A stretch of DNA of 64,000 bases from Tolypothrix tenuis PCC 7101 (lineage in GTDB: Bacteria > Cyanobacteriota > Cyanobacteriia > Cyanobacteriales > Nostocaceae), in assembly GCF_002368295.1 (NCBI RefSeq), contig NZ_AP018248.1, positions 5,340,798-5,404,797 on the forward strand, in the 5' to 3' direction. A program made the translations under genes and the position numbers. The notes under the pieces are model-generated. The model had not been told where the DNA came from. It saw nothing but the letters and a program-made list of their open reading frames with translations, and searched no databases. Of this stretch, positions 1 through 8,903 are shown one piece after another. Within the stretch, counting starts at the first letter, position 1; every line of letters starts with the position of its first letter.

Positions 1-2497
1 ATAGCTGTTGCCAAGGTTCTTCAAGACGGTTAACTCTTTGGGCAGCTTGGAAAATAGTTTGTTGAATAGCATAGATGCTCTCTAAAATTTGGCTCATGGA
101 CTGATTTTCGTCCTGTACTGTCTGATTGAGCTGCTGTTCTTGAAGTTCTAGTTGTTGGGTAGAATAGACCATTCTCTGAGTAAAATCACCCAACAATTGA
201 GTTTGATTGTAGATAAATTCAATAGATTGCAACTGCGTCAGCGCCACATTTGTAGAAAGGTTTTGCACAACTGCATTCCCATTTCTCAGCAGTTCGGAAA
301 CCTGTAGCTTGAGTTCTTCGTGTTTTTGAGACTGCTCAAAAGATGTCGCGGTGGCAGCTTGGTATGCTTGATCTACTTGGTTCAACAGCCTGGCGTGTTC
401 CAGTGCAAATCCAACTTGCATGGCGACTTGAGCGAACAAATCAATCTCAGATTGTTGCCAATCACGGGGGCCGGAACATTCATGAGCAATTAATAAGCCA
501 TATAGCTGACCATCTTTGAGAATCGGTGCGACTAAATTAGCTTTGACGGCAAAAGGTTCGAGTTGGCTCAGGTGACACTCAGTTAAACCAGCTTCATAAA
601 CATTGTTGACAGATTGGACTCGACCTGCTTGGTACTTTTCTATATAGCCTTCTGCAAAACAAGGGTCTCTGATAATCGCCCACAAAGCTTTAGGAAAACC
701 GGGAAGTACTGATTCGGCAATTACAGTACCATACCAATCGGGATCAAAACCATAAACTATGACGCGATCGGCACTAATTGCTTTGCGGACTTCTTCCACT
801 GTGGTTTTGAGGACATCCTCTTCGTTGAGGGATTCTTGAATGCGGCGAGTAATATCTACTAGCAAATGAGTTCGTACAGCTTCAGCATCAATTCGCTGGA
901 GTAGCCGCGCATGGTCAAGAGCAAATCCAACTTGCATGGCAATTTGAGTGAACAAATCAATCTCAAATTTGCGCCAATCACGGGGAGCAGAACATTGATG
1001 AGCAATTAATAAACCAAATAGCTGGTCATCTTTAAGAATTGGTGCAACTAAATTAGCTTTGACACCAAAGGGTTCGAGTTGTCTCAGGTGACACTCAGTT
1101 AAACCAGCTTCATAAATATTGCCGATCGCTTGCACTCGGCCAGCTTGATACTTTTCTATATAGCCTTGGGCAAAGCAAGGGTCTTTGATTTTGGCTCGCA
1201 AGGTTTTAGCAAAACTCGGCAGCACTGATTCTGCAATCACAGTGCCATACCAATCGGAATCAAAACCATATACAATGACTCGATCCGCGCTCAGGGCTTT
1301 GCGGACTTCTTCCACAGTGGTTTTGAGAACATCCTCTTCATTGAGTGACTCACGAATGCGGCGGGTAATATCTACAAATACCTGAGTTTGATCAGCTTTG
1401 CTCTCTACCTGTTCTAGGAGGTTAGTGTAGTTGAGGACAAATCCTAATTGTGTGGCGATTTGAGCAAACAAATCAATTTCTGACTGCTGCCAAAAGCGGG
1501 GTTTAGTACATTCATGGGCAATTAATAAGCCAAATAGTTGATTTTTCTGCAAAATTGGTGCCACCAAATTAGCTTTGACAGCAAATCGCTCTAAAAAGTC
1601 AAGTTGAGCAGCACTGAAATCGACTTGATAAATGTCATCAATAGCAACGATGTGGCCATTTTGGTATTCTTCTATGTCTTCGCCACCAATGGAGGTAACT
1701 GAGACTGTAGTCCGCAAGGTTTTTGGTAAACCGAATCCCACTGATTCTGCAACAAAGGTGCCTTCTCTATGGGGATGAAAGCGAAAGATGGTGACGCGAT
1801 CGCTATTTAAGGCTGTGCGAACTTCTTCGACGGTGGTTTTGAGAACATCTTCTTCATTGAGACATTCTTGAATGCGCCGGGTGATGTTCATTAACACTTG
1901 GACGCGTTCAGCTTCTTGTTCTTGTTTCCACAGCAAATCTGGCAGCTGTTTTTTGATTAAGCTGATATTTTTCTCTAACACCACCAGTTCATCTTTAGAG
2001 GCGATCGCACCCCGAATTCCCGCTTGGTCTGGTAGTAGCCGTCGCACAATATTATTAGAAAGGGCCGCCGCATTCAGTAGGGGACGCAAAGCGCGATTAG
2101 TCAACAGAACTGCGATCGCACCCACCAACAAAGTTGTTACCCCTGTTCCCATTAACAATAGCGATAACTGGTTTTGTAGCGCCAGTTTAGTTGCTGTTAA
2201 CTGTTTAATACTTAATGGTTTTGTATAGGAAATCTGCTCGCTAATTTGCTGGCTGCCAATGTAATAAGTTGCAGACCCAACTGCTAGCACGGGCAGCATA
2301 CTAATAGCACAAGACCAAAATGTTGCCTTGGCTTTCAAACTCCAATCTTTCTGTGCCAAACGCTGAGAACTAGGGATTTGAATTATTGTTGGCCGTTTTG
2401 CACTATCTAAATTCGAGTTCGCTACATCTTTTTGATTACCCTCTAAATGATGAATTTTTTGATTACCTACTTGCTTCTTTGGAGAATAATTAGACAT
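1..2497 (-). CDS. Methyl-accepting chemotaxis-type photoreceptor with three GAF domains, two cyanobacteriochrome-like (PixJ-like), 3' end outside window
   Basis: The frame stays open from the ATG at 2497 to the left edge (832 codons), so the C-terminus is missing. The N-terminus has two membrane segments at about residues 57-80 and 115-140 with only a short loop between them. Three GAF domains follow at roughly 215-365, 395-550 and 565-720. GAF2 and GAF3 keep the bilin-binding Cys-His (GLTECHL; Cys469 and Cys641) and a DPCF motif (Cys441 and Cys613), the signature of DXCF cyanobacteriochromes. GAF1 has AAQL at the Cys-His position, so it should not bind bilin. A coiled stretch near the edge (RVNRLEE) looks like the start of an MCP signalling domain, which is not visible. 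By family, such proteins steer phototaxis through a CheA/CheW system. No che or pix neighbour is in view. PixJ/PtxD-like is an inference; a GAF-only sensor with another output cannot be excluded. Confidence 0.85.
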   Translation of the reverse strand, partial: MSNYSPKKQVGNQKIHHLEGNQKDVANSNLDSAKRPTIIQIPSSQRLAQKDWSLKAKATFWSCAISMLPVLAVGSATYYIGSQQISEQISYTKPLSIKQLTATKLALQNQLSLLLMGTGVTTLLVGAIAVLLTNRALRPLLNAAALSNNIVRRLLPDQAGIRGAIASKDELVVLEKNISLIKKQLPDLLWKQEQEAERVQVLMNITRRIQECLNEEDVLKTTVEEVRTALNSDRVTIFRFHPHREGTFVAESVGFGLPKTLRTTVSVTSIGGEDIEEYQNGHIVAIDDIYQVDFSAAQLDFLERFAVKANLVAPILQKNQLFGLLIAHECTKPRFWQQSEIDLFAQIATQLGFVLNYTNLLEQVESKADQTQVFVDITRRIRESLNEEDVLKTTVEEVRKALSADRVIVYGFDSDWYGTVIAESVLPSFAKTLRAKIKDPCFAQGYIEKYQAGRVQAIGNIYEAGLTECHLRQLEPFGVKANLVAPILKDDQLFGLLIAHQCSAPRDWRKFEIDLFTQIAMQVGFALDHARLLQRIDAEAVRTHLLVDITRRIQESLNEEDVLKTTVEEVRKAISADRVIVYGFDPDWYGTVIAESVLPGFPKALWAIIRDPCFAEGYIEKYQAGRVQSVNNVYEAGLTECHLSQLEPFAVKANLVAPILKDGQLYGLLIAHECSGPRDWQQSEIDLFAQVAMQVGFALEHARLLNQVDQAYQAATATSFEQSQKHEELKLQVSELLRNGNAVVQNLSTNVALTQLQSIEFIYNQTQLLGDFTQRMVYSTQQLELQEQQLNQTVQDENQSMSQILESIYAIQQTIFQAAQRVNRLEEPWQQL

Positions 2498-3276
2498 AAA
2501 TACAATCAGATTGGGCGGCGAACTTTATACAACAAAAAACATCTGTTACCAGATTAATTTCATCAACATAGTTGGTAGGGTAATGCACTTGTTGCGATTG
2601 CTGCTTCGTCAAAGATAGGTCAAAAAAGCGCAACTTTTCCCTGATGATATGGGAGGCTTTTATCCAGAAGTATAGAGACTGCAAATAAGAGCTGATTTGA
2701 GTTTTGTAATTAGATGCCAAATAGCTCTATGACTTTTAATCTATTGGATTTTTACTTTCTGAACTTTCTACCTCTTTTAGACAGTGAGATGCACCAATTT
2801 ATACTTTTTAGTATTGACTATATTAGTGTTTAATTTACCAGAATTGTATTAAAAAAATTTTTTAATTATTTAAAATACAGCAAGTAGCTTGATAAAGATT
2901 TAAAATAAATATTGTTCACCTACTAAAAGATATATATTTATCTATATCTTAACGATGATCAATTCAAAGCTAATCTCAGTTTAACACTGTTATTTCCTAA
3001 TATTGCTGAGTATAAAAAATGACTTTATATATTGATAGTATTGTAGTGTACGTGAAAGTAATAGGACACCGCCATCTTTGCTGCTAAGTAAGACTATTAA
3101 GCGCGATTATTAGCGCTTAAACCGGAAAACAGCATTAAAGACAAACTAAAAACCTCCTCTGTCTGAGAAACTTTCAAGGAATCAATTACTCAATTCTGGC
3201 ATCGAATATAGTAATCCGATTTCTGCTTCCTCAGCCGCCGCTGTTCACCAAAGCAATTGTTTGATTTGGAAGTCCT
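2498..3276. other. AT-rich intergenic region
   Basis: About 780 bases without a convincing gene between two minus-strand genes. It holds the candidate NtcA promoter and a perfect inverted repeat at 3097-3120 (TTAAGCGC, 8-base loop, GCGCTTAA) with no T-run, so it is not a clear terminator. A 76-codon TTG-start frame at 2490-2720 overlaps the chemoreceptor start and is not supported. Confidence 0.5.
3009..3051 (-). promoter_or_regulatory. Candidate NtcA-activated promoter for the chemoreceptor
   Basis: Read on the minus strand, GTACACTACAATAC (GTA-N8-TAC, 3038-3051) is followed after 23 bases by TATACT (3009-3014). This matches the canonical layout of NtcA-activated promoters (GTAN8TAC, 20-24 bases, TAN3T). 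The next minus-strand start codon is at 2497, so the leader would be about 500 bases. Function is inferred from spacing alone. Confidence 0.4.
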
Positions 3277-4758
3277 TTATTGCACTAGCACGAAATTATA
3301 ACCAGTGCTAGAAGCGCAAGGCTTACCTGGCTCACAAGGCTCAATCCTGGCTAAAAATACACCACCTTGGCGCTGACCTGATGCAGAAAACTGAATTTTA
3401 CCTGTGGCTCCCATTGCAGAAAAATTAGGATTTGATAGTACCTTTTGTAAGCCTTGACGAGTACTATTTTCTTTTAAACCAGCAATAATTACTTGCATTG
3501 CATCATAGGCTGTAGCAGTTCGCGGACTGACATCTCCACCCCAAAGTTTTAAGGCTCTATCAGCAAAGGAATTACCTTTATCCATACTCCGGTTAGCATC
3601 ACGATGCCAAGGTACAGGCACTACCATGCCTTTAATATCGCCTTGTCCAAACTTTAAAATTCTTTCACTGTAAAGCTGTTGAGAACCAAAAAGTGTCAGC
3701 CTATTTCGATTTGCTCTTGCCACATCTACTGCTACGTTGAGGCTACTTGTACGGGGAATTAATAGTAAAGCTTCTGCACCATCGCTAATAGCTTTGGGAA
3801 TGACATCATTAGCTCTAAAATTTGCAGCCCCTAAATCGCAATCTGTAGCAGTAACTTTTCCACCTGCTTTGGTGATGAACTCAGTGTATTCTTTAACAAT
3901 ATCTTGATTTAATCTTTCTTGATTTGACCTGTCCTGATTAGATGTGTCTTGGCTAGTTCTAAATGATGTATCGCGACAAATAGCTATATTAGTCCGGCGT
4001 TCTTTTTTAACAATATATTCAGCTAAGGCTTGATTGAAAATTTCCCGATTCGGGCTGATATTAAATACATATTTACTATCGCCATAAGCCTGTGCCTGAT
4101 TTTGACCCATTTGATTTCTGGAACTTCCCGGAGAAACTCTCACCAAACCATTCTTTTTATAGAGTTCTTCGTTCCGACCAAAACCTACTACTGCTACTAA
4201 ATTAGCATCTTTGACTAATTCATTATCTATTTTATCAAGCTGGTCAAAGCTATTTAAATTAGAAATTTCCAGTTGCAATGGTACCCCATTAATTCCTCCT
4301 CCGTTATTAATTTCATCTTGCGCTTGTGCTACACCGCGTAAAGTTTCTTTCGCCTCATTTAAGCTATTACCAATTGGTGCAATTACGCCTACTTTTAATG
4401 CTTTAGAGTTAGCAATTTTGGCATTATTCAAATAAATTAATGTCTCTGGATCGTTCCGCATAGTTTGCAGCGATGCTTGGAATTTGATGACAGCAGTGCC
4501 AAAATCACCAGATTTGACTGCATTCACCCCAGCTTCTTTATTATCTGTTTTATCGGCGGTTACCAAAAGTTTTTCACCCAAACTCATCCACTCCGGAGTA
4601 GGTGCGCGTGAGCTTCCCCTGGGCGTAACCATAGAATTTGGTGTAGATTGAATCTCCGGCGAAAACTTACTGACTAAGCCTAAAATTACCGCTACCAGCA
4701 CTCCAGCAATTCCCAGAGAGGCTAGCAACCGAATATTCTCTTGTTTAGTTGTCATCAA
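3277..4758 (-). CDS. Membrane-anchored periplasmic substrate-binding-like receptor (branched-chain amino acid type)
   Basis: 493 residues. A single N-terminal membrane segment (about 10-30) is followed by a linker with a helical region, then a type-1 periplasmic binding fold starting near KVGVIAPIGN. Ligand-gated receptors of the LivJ/receptor family have this fold. No permease or ATPase genes of a Liv system are adjacent. The gene lies 70 bases downstream of a Ser/Thr kinase on the same strand, so the two are probably cotranscribed. That suggests a sensing or scaffold role rather than transport, but this is inference. A homologue sits at the right end of the window. Confidence 0.75.
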   Translation of the reverse strand: MMTTKQENIRLLASLGIAGVLVAVILGLVSKFSPEIQSTPNSMVTPRGSSRAPTPEWMSLGEKLLVTADKTDNKEAGVNAVKSGDFGTAVIKFQASLQTMRNDPETLIYLNNAKIANSKALKVGVIAPIGNSLNEAKETLRGVAQAQDEINNGGGINGVPLQLEISNLNSFDQLDKIDNELVKDANLVAVVGFGRNEELYKKNGLVRVSPGSSRNQMGQNQAQAYGDSKYVFNISPNREIFNQALAEYIVKKERRTNIAICRDTSFRTSQDTSNQDRSNQERLNQDIVKEYTEFITKAGGKVTATDCDLGAANFRANDVIPKAISDGAEALLLIPRTSSLNVAVDVARANRNRLTLFGSQQLYSERILKFGQGDIKGMVVPVPWHRDANRSMDKGNSFADRALKLWGGDVSPRTATAYDAMQVIIAGLKENSTRQGLQKVLSNPNFSAMGATGKIQFSASGQRQGGVFLARIEPCEPGKPCASSTGYNFVLVQ

Positions 4759-4828
4759 TAATTCCTCAATTAATTAAGTTAAATTTATCTGAAAATTGCT
4801 TTTACAATAAGCCAATCTTAAGAAATAA

Positions 4829-6199
4829 TCAGAAATATTTAGACATTAGTTTATTCATTAACTGTGATGTACCCAACAAAATAAATGCCAACAATCCAGC
4901 TAAAATAATTAATAAAACCGCTACTATCAAACCATTGATACCTGACCGTAAAGGATTAATAATTTGCCAGCGCTGGAAGATAAACACAATAAATAAATTC
5001 GTTAACAGAGCAATTAAAAATAAATAACTCTTTTCAAATAAAGGGCGAGATTGAATAAAAATTAAAAATCCTAAAATTATCAACCATAACCCCGAACTGA
5101 TCAACGTAGTTCCTAAAAAACTCAGTAAAACAATAGCCAAAAAAGAACTACCTGTACCTACAATCACAGCCCCAGGTAATAGTTCTGATAGCGATATGTG
5201 TGAAACACTTTGGTTAGTTTGTTGGGGAATCCGTCCCCGTGATTGAAATAATTGTTCTGGTGAAAAGATGGTATGTGGTACCTTGGGATTTAAACCTGGC
5301 TGAACATTTAAATCTAATAATACTGCCTGAGCCGATTGATAACGTTGCTCGTGGTTTTCTGGCATTAACCTATCGAGAATCAGCGCTAATTCCTGACTGA
5401 TTGGTTGCGACAATTGACTACGCCAATTATTAGTCCAGCTAAAACCTTGCTTCATCCACAATTGGGATGGAGTAATGTTAGTCAGCAGATGAAAACAGGT
5501 AATTCCCAAACTATATAAATCGCTAGATGGGTAAGCAGTACCTAACTGCAGTTGTTCTATTGGTGCATAACCCAAAGAACCGATAATTGTTCCTGGTGCT
5601 GTGTTTGCTGCTTCCGTTTTTTGCTTGGATACGCCAAAATCAATCAACACTAACTTACCATCATGTTGACGGCGAATAATATTTTCGGCTTTAATATCGC
5701 GGTGGATAACTTGTTGTTCGTGGATGGTATTCAGAACAGGTAACAAGTCATTTAATAGTTGACGAATTTTTGTTTCATCAAATACTCCCTGCTGCTTTAA
5801 CTCCTGCAACAGATTTTGCCCCTCAATCAACTCTTGCACTACATACAGGTAGTCATTTTCTTTAAAGTAGGCTAAAAGTGTGGGGATTTGGTCATGTTTT
5901 CCTAACTCTTGTAAGCGTTTAGCTTCTCTCTCAAACAACTCAGTTGCTTTTTTTTGGGCATCGCTACCGCCACCATTGTAAAATTGACCGCGAACTAACT
6001 GTTTAACAACACATTTCTCGTTGAGCTTGTCTATATCTTCTGCTAGATAAGTACGTGCAAACCCTCCTCTGCCAATTGGTTGGATAATACGATAACGATT
6101 TCTTAGTAGATACACTAATCCTGTTCCACAGCTTAAACAAAAGTGGGAACCATCAGGATTTTGAGGATTTGGGCAATCGGGGTTTAGGCAGCAGATCAT
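4829..6199 (-). CDS. Zinc-ribbon Ser/Thr protein kinase with C-terminal membrane segments
   Basis: 456 residues. An N-terminal zinc ribbon (Cys4, Cys9, Cys21, Cys24) precedes an apparently intact Hanks-type kinase domain: glycine loop GRGGFA at 43-48, VVK with Lys66, HRDIKAEN at 166-173 and DFG at 187-189. Residues from about 345 onward are hydrophobic and form several membrane helices, so the catalytic domain should sit on the cytoplasmic face. This layout is common among cyanobacterial kinases. It is followed 70 bases later by the substrate-binding-like receptor. The substrate is unknown. Kinase assignment is certain; the signalling partner is inferred. Confidence 0.93.
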   Translation of the reverse strand: MICCLNPDCPNPQNPDGSHFCLSCGTGLVYLLRNRYRIIQPIGRGGFARTYLAEDIDKLNEKCVVKQLVRGQFYNGGGSDAQKKATELFEREAKRLQELGKHDQIPTLLAYFKENDYLYVVQELIEGQNLLQELKQQGVFDETKIRQLLNDLLPVLNTIHEQQVIHRDIKAENIIRRQHDGKLVLIDFGVSKQKTEAANTAPGTIIGSLGYAPIEQLQLGTAYPSSDLYSLGITCFHLLTNITPSQLWMKQGFSWTNNWRSQLSQPISQELALILDRLMPENHEQRYQSAQAVLLDLNVQPGLNPKVPHTIFSPEQLFQSRGRIPQQTNQSVSHISLSELLPGAVIVGTGSSFLAIVLLSFLGTTLISSGLWLIILGFLIFIQSRPLFEKSYLFLIALLTNLFIVFIFQRWQIINPLRSGINGLIVAVLLIILAGLLAFILLGTSQLMNKLMSKYF

Positions 6200-6458
6200 A
6201 TAGCTATCGCTGTCATTTTATTAACAACTAAAATATATCTTAAATTCTCTTGTACTCTGGGACTGACCTCTCTTTTACTAATAATTCTTATAGTTTTGCT
6301 GTTAAAGGATTACTATGCCATTTTTGCAATAGACTCAGTTGCACATTTGCCTATTCGACACTTAAACTTTTAGGGTGCGTAATTTATGCAAAAAATCAAC
6401 TGGATTTCTATATTTATACAGACAAGAATACATCTGTGATTGTTGCGACCAATCTTTT

Positions 6459-7418
6459 TTAGTTAGCTAATCTTAATTCTGCTAAAGCAACAGCACCCCA
6501 TAAAGGTGCATCATCAGCTAAAGCAGCAGAAACAATTTCAAAATCAATTTCTGGTAGTGCTGTTTCTCTTGCTACCTGACGTAAAATTTCCCACCATTGA
6601 GTACCAGCTTTAGTTACACTCCCACCTAGGATAAATAATTGCGGGTTTACTAAGTTTGCTATATTACCAATACCCGTACCTAAAGCCCAAGCAGATTTGC
6701 GTAAAACCTCTACAGCTAAATCATCCCCATCTGCTGCTGCTTGACTGATTAATTGTCCTGTTAATAGCTCTAAATTATCCTCCACCAAACTCCGCAATAT
6801 CTTCCCTTCCCAGAGTTTCGGTTGTGCTGTTAAAGCTTCCCGCGCATTTTGCGCCATGTAGGGGCCGGAAGCCAAACGTTCCACACATCCACGTTTACCA
6901 CACAAACATACCGGGCCAGCTGGGTCTACTACAATATGTCCAATTTCACCAGCCATCCCCCCTGTACCGCGCCAAGGCTGGCCATTGAGTATCCAACCAC
7001 CACCCACACCAGTGCTGACAGTGATGTAAAACAGGCTATCGTAACCTTGACCTGCACCAAAACGATATTCGCCTAAAGCAGCGACATTAGCATCATTATC
7101 CACTGCTGCAGGAACGCCAAACTCTTGTTCTAACAACTCTTGGAGGGGAATATTTTCCCAACCAGGAACATGATGAGACAGTCGCACTGTACCTGTGGTA
7201 GCGTCTACTGGGCCCCCAAAACTCACACCAATAGCGACAGGTTGAGTATCTTGCAGCAAAGAGTGAATGAGCGATCGCATAATCTCTAAATCAGTGCTAG
7301 CATTCGCGATCGCTGGTGATAGGCGACGTTCATAACGCAGCCATTCTCGAGAACCAATATTTACAGTTGCTGCGGCTAACTTAGTTCCGCCAAAGTCGAG
7401 AGCTAATATTGATGTCAT
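6459..7418 (-). CDS. ROK-family sugar kinase (glucokinase-like)
   Basis: 319 residues, usual for the ROK family. The N-terminal phosphate loop LDFGGTK, the central ROK signature around EIGHIVVDP and the zinc-binding CLCGKRGCVE motif are all present. ROK kinases phosphorylate glucose, N-acetylmannosamine or related sugars with ATP. Unlike ROK repressors, there is no N-terminal DNA-binding domain. The exact sugar cannot be read from the sequence. It is transcribed alone, with 259 bases to the next gene downstream. Confidence 0.9.
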   Translation of the reverse strand: MTSILALDFGGTKLAAATVNIGSREWLRYERRLSPAIANASTDLEIMRSLIHSLLQDTQPVAIGVSFGGPVDATTGTVRLSHHVPGWENIPLQELLEQEFGVPAAVDNDANVAALGEYRFGAGQGYDSLFYITVSTGVGGGWILNGQPWRGTGGMAGEIGHIVVDPAGPVCLCGKRGCVERLASGPYMAQNAREALTAQPKLWEGKILRSLVEDNLELLTGQLISQAAADGDDLAVEVLRKSAWALGTGIGNIANLVNPQLFILGGSVTKAGTQWWEILRQVARETALPEIDFEIVSAALADDAPLWGAVALAELRLAN

Positions 7419-7429
7419 ACAATTTTAGA

Positions 7430-7462
7430 TTTTGGATTTTGGATTTTGGATTGGGGATTTAG
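7430..7462. repeat. Short tandem repeat (TTTTGGA unit)
   Basis: Tandem copies of a heptamer around TTTTGGA lie just upstream of the ROK gene. Such heptanucleotide arrays are frequent in intergenic DNA of filamentous cyanobacteria. Confidence 0.7.
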
Positions 7463-7620
7463 CTTGTGCAAATCCATTTATCGCTATCATCTTTTACTTT
7501 GATGTCATAATCTTGAATTCTCACTGCTGCACCTCAAAATGTTGAGTTTCCTTCTTAAGAAAGATGTTGGCGACTAAGATAAATTCAACACTAGAGAAAA
7601 TTATATGATTTAGCGTACTC

Positions 7621-7869
7621 ATGACTTCCGAGCAGTCTCAGCCACGCATCGATTTTTCTCACGCTAAAGAACCTGCTGTCTCGTCCAATCTTGAGCAGGA
7701 AAAAAATCAACAGAAATCACAAGAACTGAGGGGAGAAACTAAACAACAACCTCTGGCTGATGATTTAATTCACTCAGAAGATGATATAGAGAATGTGGGA
7801 GAACGCCAAATAATTGTTGCCAATATTCCCGGAGGAGCAGCAACGAGTCTCAATGATGCTCATGATTAG
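7621..7869 (+). CDS. Small hydrophilic hypothetical protein
   Basis: 82 residues, very polar and glutamine/glutamate rich, without membrane segments or recognisable motifs. The C-terminal part (ERQIIVANIPGGAATS) looks less random than the rest. It reads divergently from the ROK kinase gene, and its last 20 bases overlap the end of the convergent Mut7-C gene. I do not recognise the family. Support is only an open frame with a plausible start and sensible composition. Confidence 0.5.
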   Translation: MTSEQSQPRIDFSHAKEPAVSSNLEQEKNQQKSQELRGETKQQPLADDLIHSEDDIENVGERQIIVANIPGGAATSLNDAHD

Positions 7870-8617
7870 ATTGCTCAGTTTTTTCGGAATTTAATACTCC
7901 ATCAATAAACTGTTGCAATCGTTCATAATGGGTTCCTTTCCAATAAATTTGAGCGCAGCTTTGACAGCGATGAAAGTCCTGATTTTGTAATTGCACACTT
8001 TCAGGAAGTAGATGCATGATAGTTTCCTTCGCTATCGATTCTAGTAAGCCATTGCAACGCAAACATCTTTGAAAGGGTGATACTGACTTAAACAAATCAA
8101 AGCGTTGTAATACTTCTATTATTTGCTGCTGAGGATTTGTGCTTCTAACGTAATAACCATGCGTTACAAGACTACGCATTAATAAACCCTTATCACGGGT
8201 CAATAGAATCCGTTCTTGGTTGTGAGAAACCTCAGCTAATTCCTCATCACCATAGTCATTACGATATAAACTATCAAAGCCTAACAGCCTTAAAGATGTG
8301 GCTAATTTACCTAAATGAATATCTAAAACAAAACGAATAATACTTAGCGGTTGCGGACGTACAGAAATGCTTTGTGTATTATTCACAGAGATGGGATAGA
8401 CATTAATAATATCTCCATCCTGAACAATATAAGAAAAATCTACATAATTATTATTTACTTCAATAGCATCAACTTCTGGATGGGGAACACCCAAAGACTC
8501 AATCATATCTTTAATTGAGGCTCTTTCCCCAAATTTATGTATGATTTTGACTCGCCTTTTATTGCGTGGTAAAAAATCGTTTAATTCTGCATAAAAGTGG
8601 AAATAAGCAATAGACAT
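7850..8617 (-). CDS. Mut7-C family protein: ubiquitin-like domain plus PIN-like RNase domain with zinc ribbon
   Basis: 255 residues from the preferred start. The first about 85 residues resemble the ubiquitin-like Mut7-C_ub domain. They are followed by a Mut7-C domain (acidic residues in LDIHLGKLATSLR and LLTRDKGLL) and a CxxC...CxxC zinc ribbon (CLRCNGLLE, CQSCAQIYW). Mut7-C is a PIN-like nuclease fold. A start 32 codons upstream is possible, but those codons run through a TAATGGG tandem repeat, so the ATG at 8617 (MSIAYFHFY) is preferred. RNase activity is known or proposed for the fold; the target here is unknown. Confidence 0.8.
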   Translation of the reverse strand: MSIAYFHFYAELNDFLPRNKRRVKIIHKFGERASIKDMIESLGVPHPEVDAIEVNNNYVDFSYIVQDGDIINVYPISVNNTQSISVRPQPLSIIRFVLDIHLGKLATSLRLLGFDSLYRNDYGDEELAEVSHNQERILLTRDKGLLMRSLVTHGYYVRSTNPQQQIIEVLQRFDLFKSVSPFQRCLRCNGLLESIAKETIMHLLPESVQLQNQDFHRCQSCAQIYWKGTHYERLQQFIDGVLNSEKTEQSNHEHH

Positions 8618-8651
8618 AATGGGTAATGGGTAATGGGTAATGGGTAATGGT
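8617..8651. repeat. Heptanucleotide tandem repeat (TAATGGG)
   Basis: Four to five tandem TAATGGG units directly upstream of the Mut7-C start; the repeat carries an open frame into the gene and can mislead start calls. Confidence 0.85.
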
Positions 8652-8740
8652 GAATTTTTGGGATTAATTACTTTTGATTTAGGTTTCTCAGCAATAACAC
8701 ATATATTGTGCATATTAAAATTTTATCAATCTCTTTTGGA

Positions 8741-8757
8741 GTAGGCATCTTGCCTAT
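8741..8757. repeat. Small inverted repeat
   Basis: TAGGCA (8742-8747) and TGCCTA (8751-8756) form a short hairpin in the argJ / Mut7-C intergenic region. No T-run follows, so it is not called a terminator. Confidence 0.4.
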
Positions 8758-8865
8758 CCTGGTGATGAAATTTCAACGCTGATTAGCTGAGGTAATTTTG
8801 TTACAACACTGCACAACCTTTGATTTCTGGGAAAAATTCGCTTCCCCACAAGAACGAAGTTTAAT

Positions 8866-8901
8866 TACCAATTACCAATTACCAATTACCAATTACCAAT
8901 T
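8866..8901. repeat. Heptanucleotide tandem repeat (ACCAATT)
   Basis: About five tandem ACCAATT units immediately downstream of the argJ stop codon. Confidence 0.85.
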
Positions 8902-8903
8902 TA

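Noticed and set aside
2490..2720. 76-codon minus-strand frame with TTG start
   Set aside because: It overlaps the chemoreceptor start, has no ribosome binding site or family and lies in AT-rich intergenic DNA.
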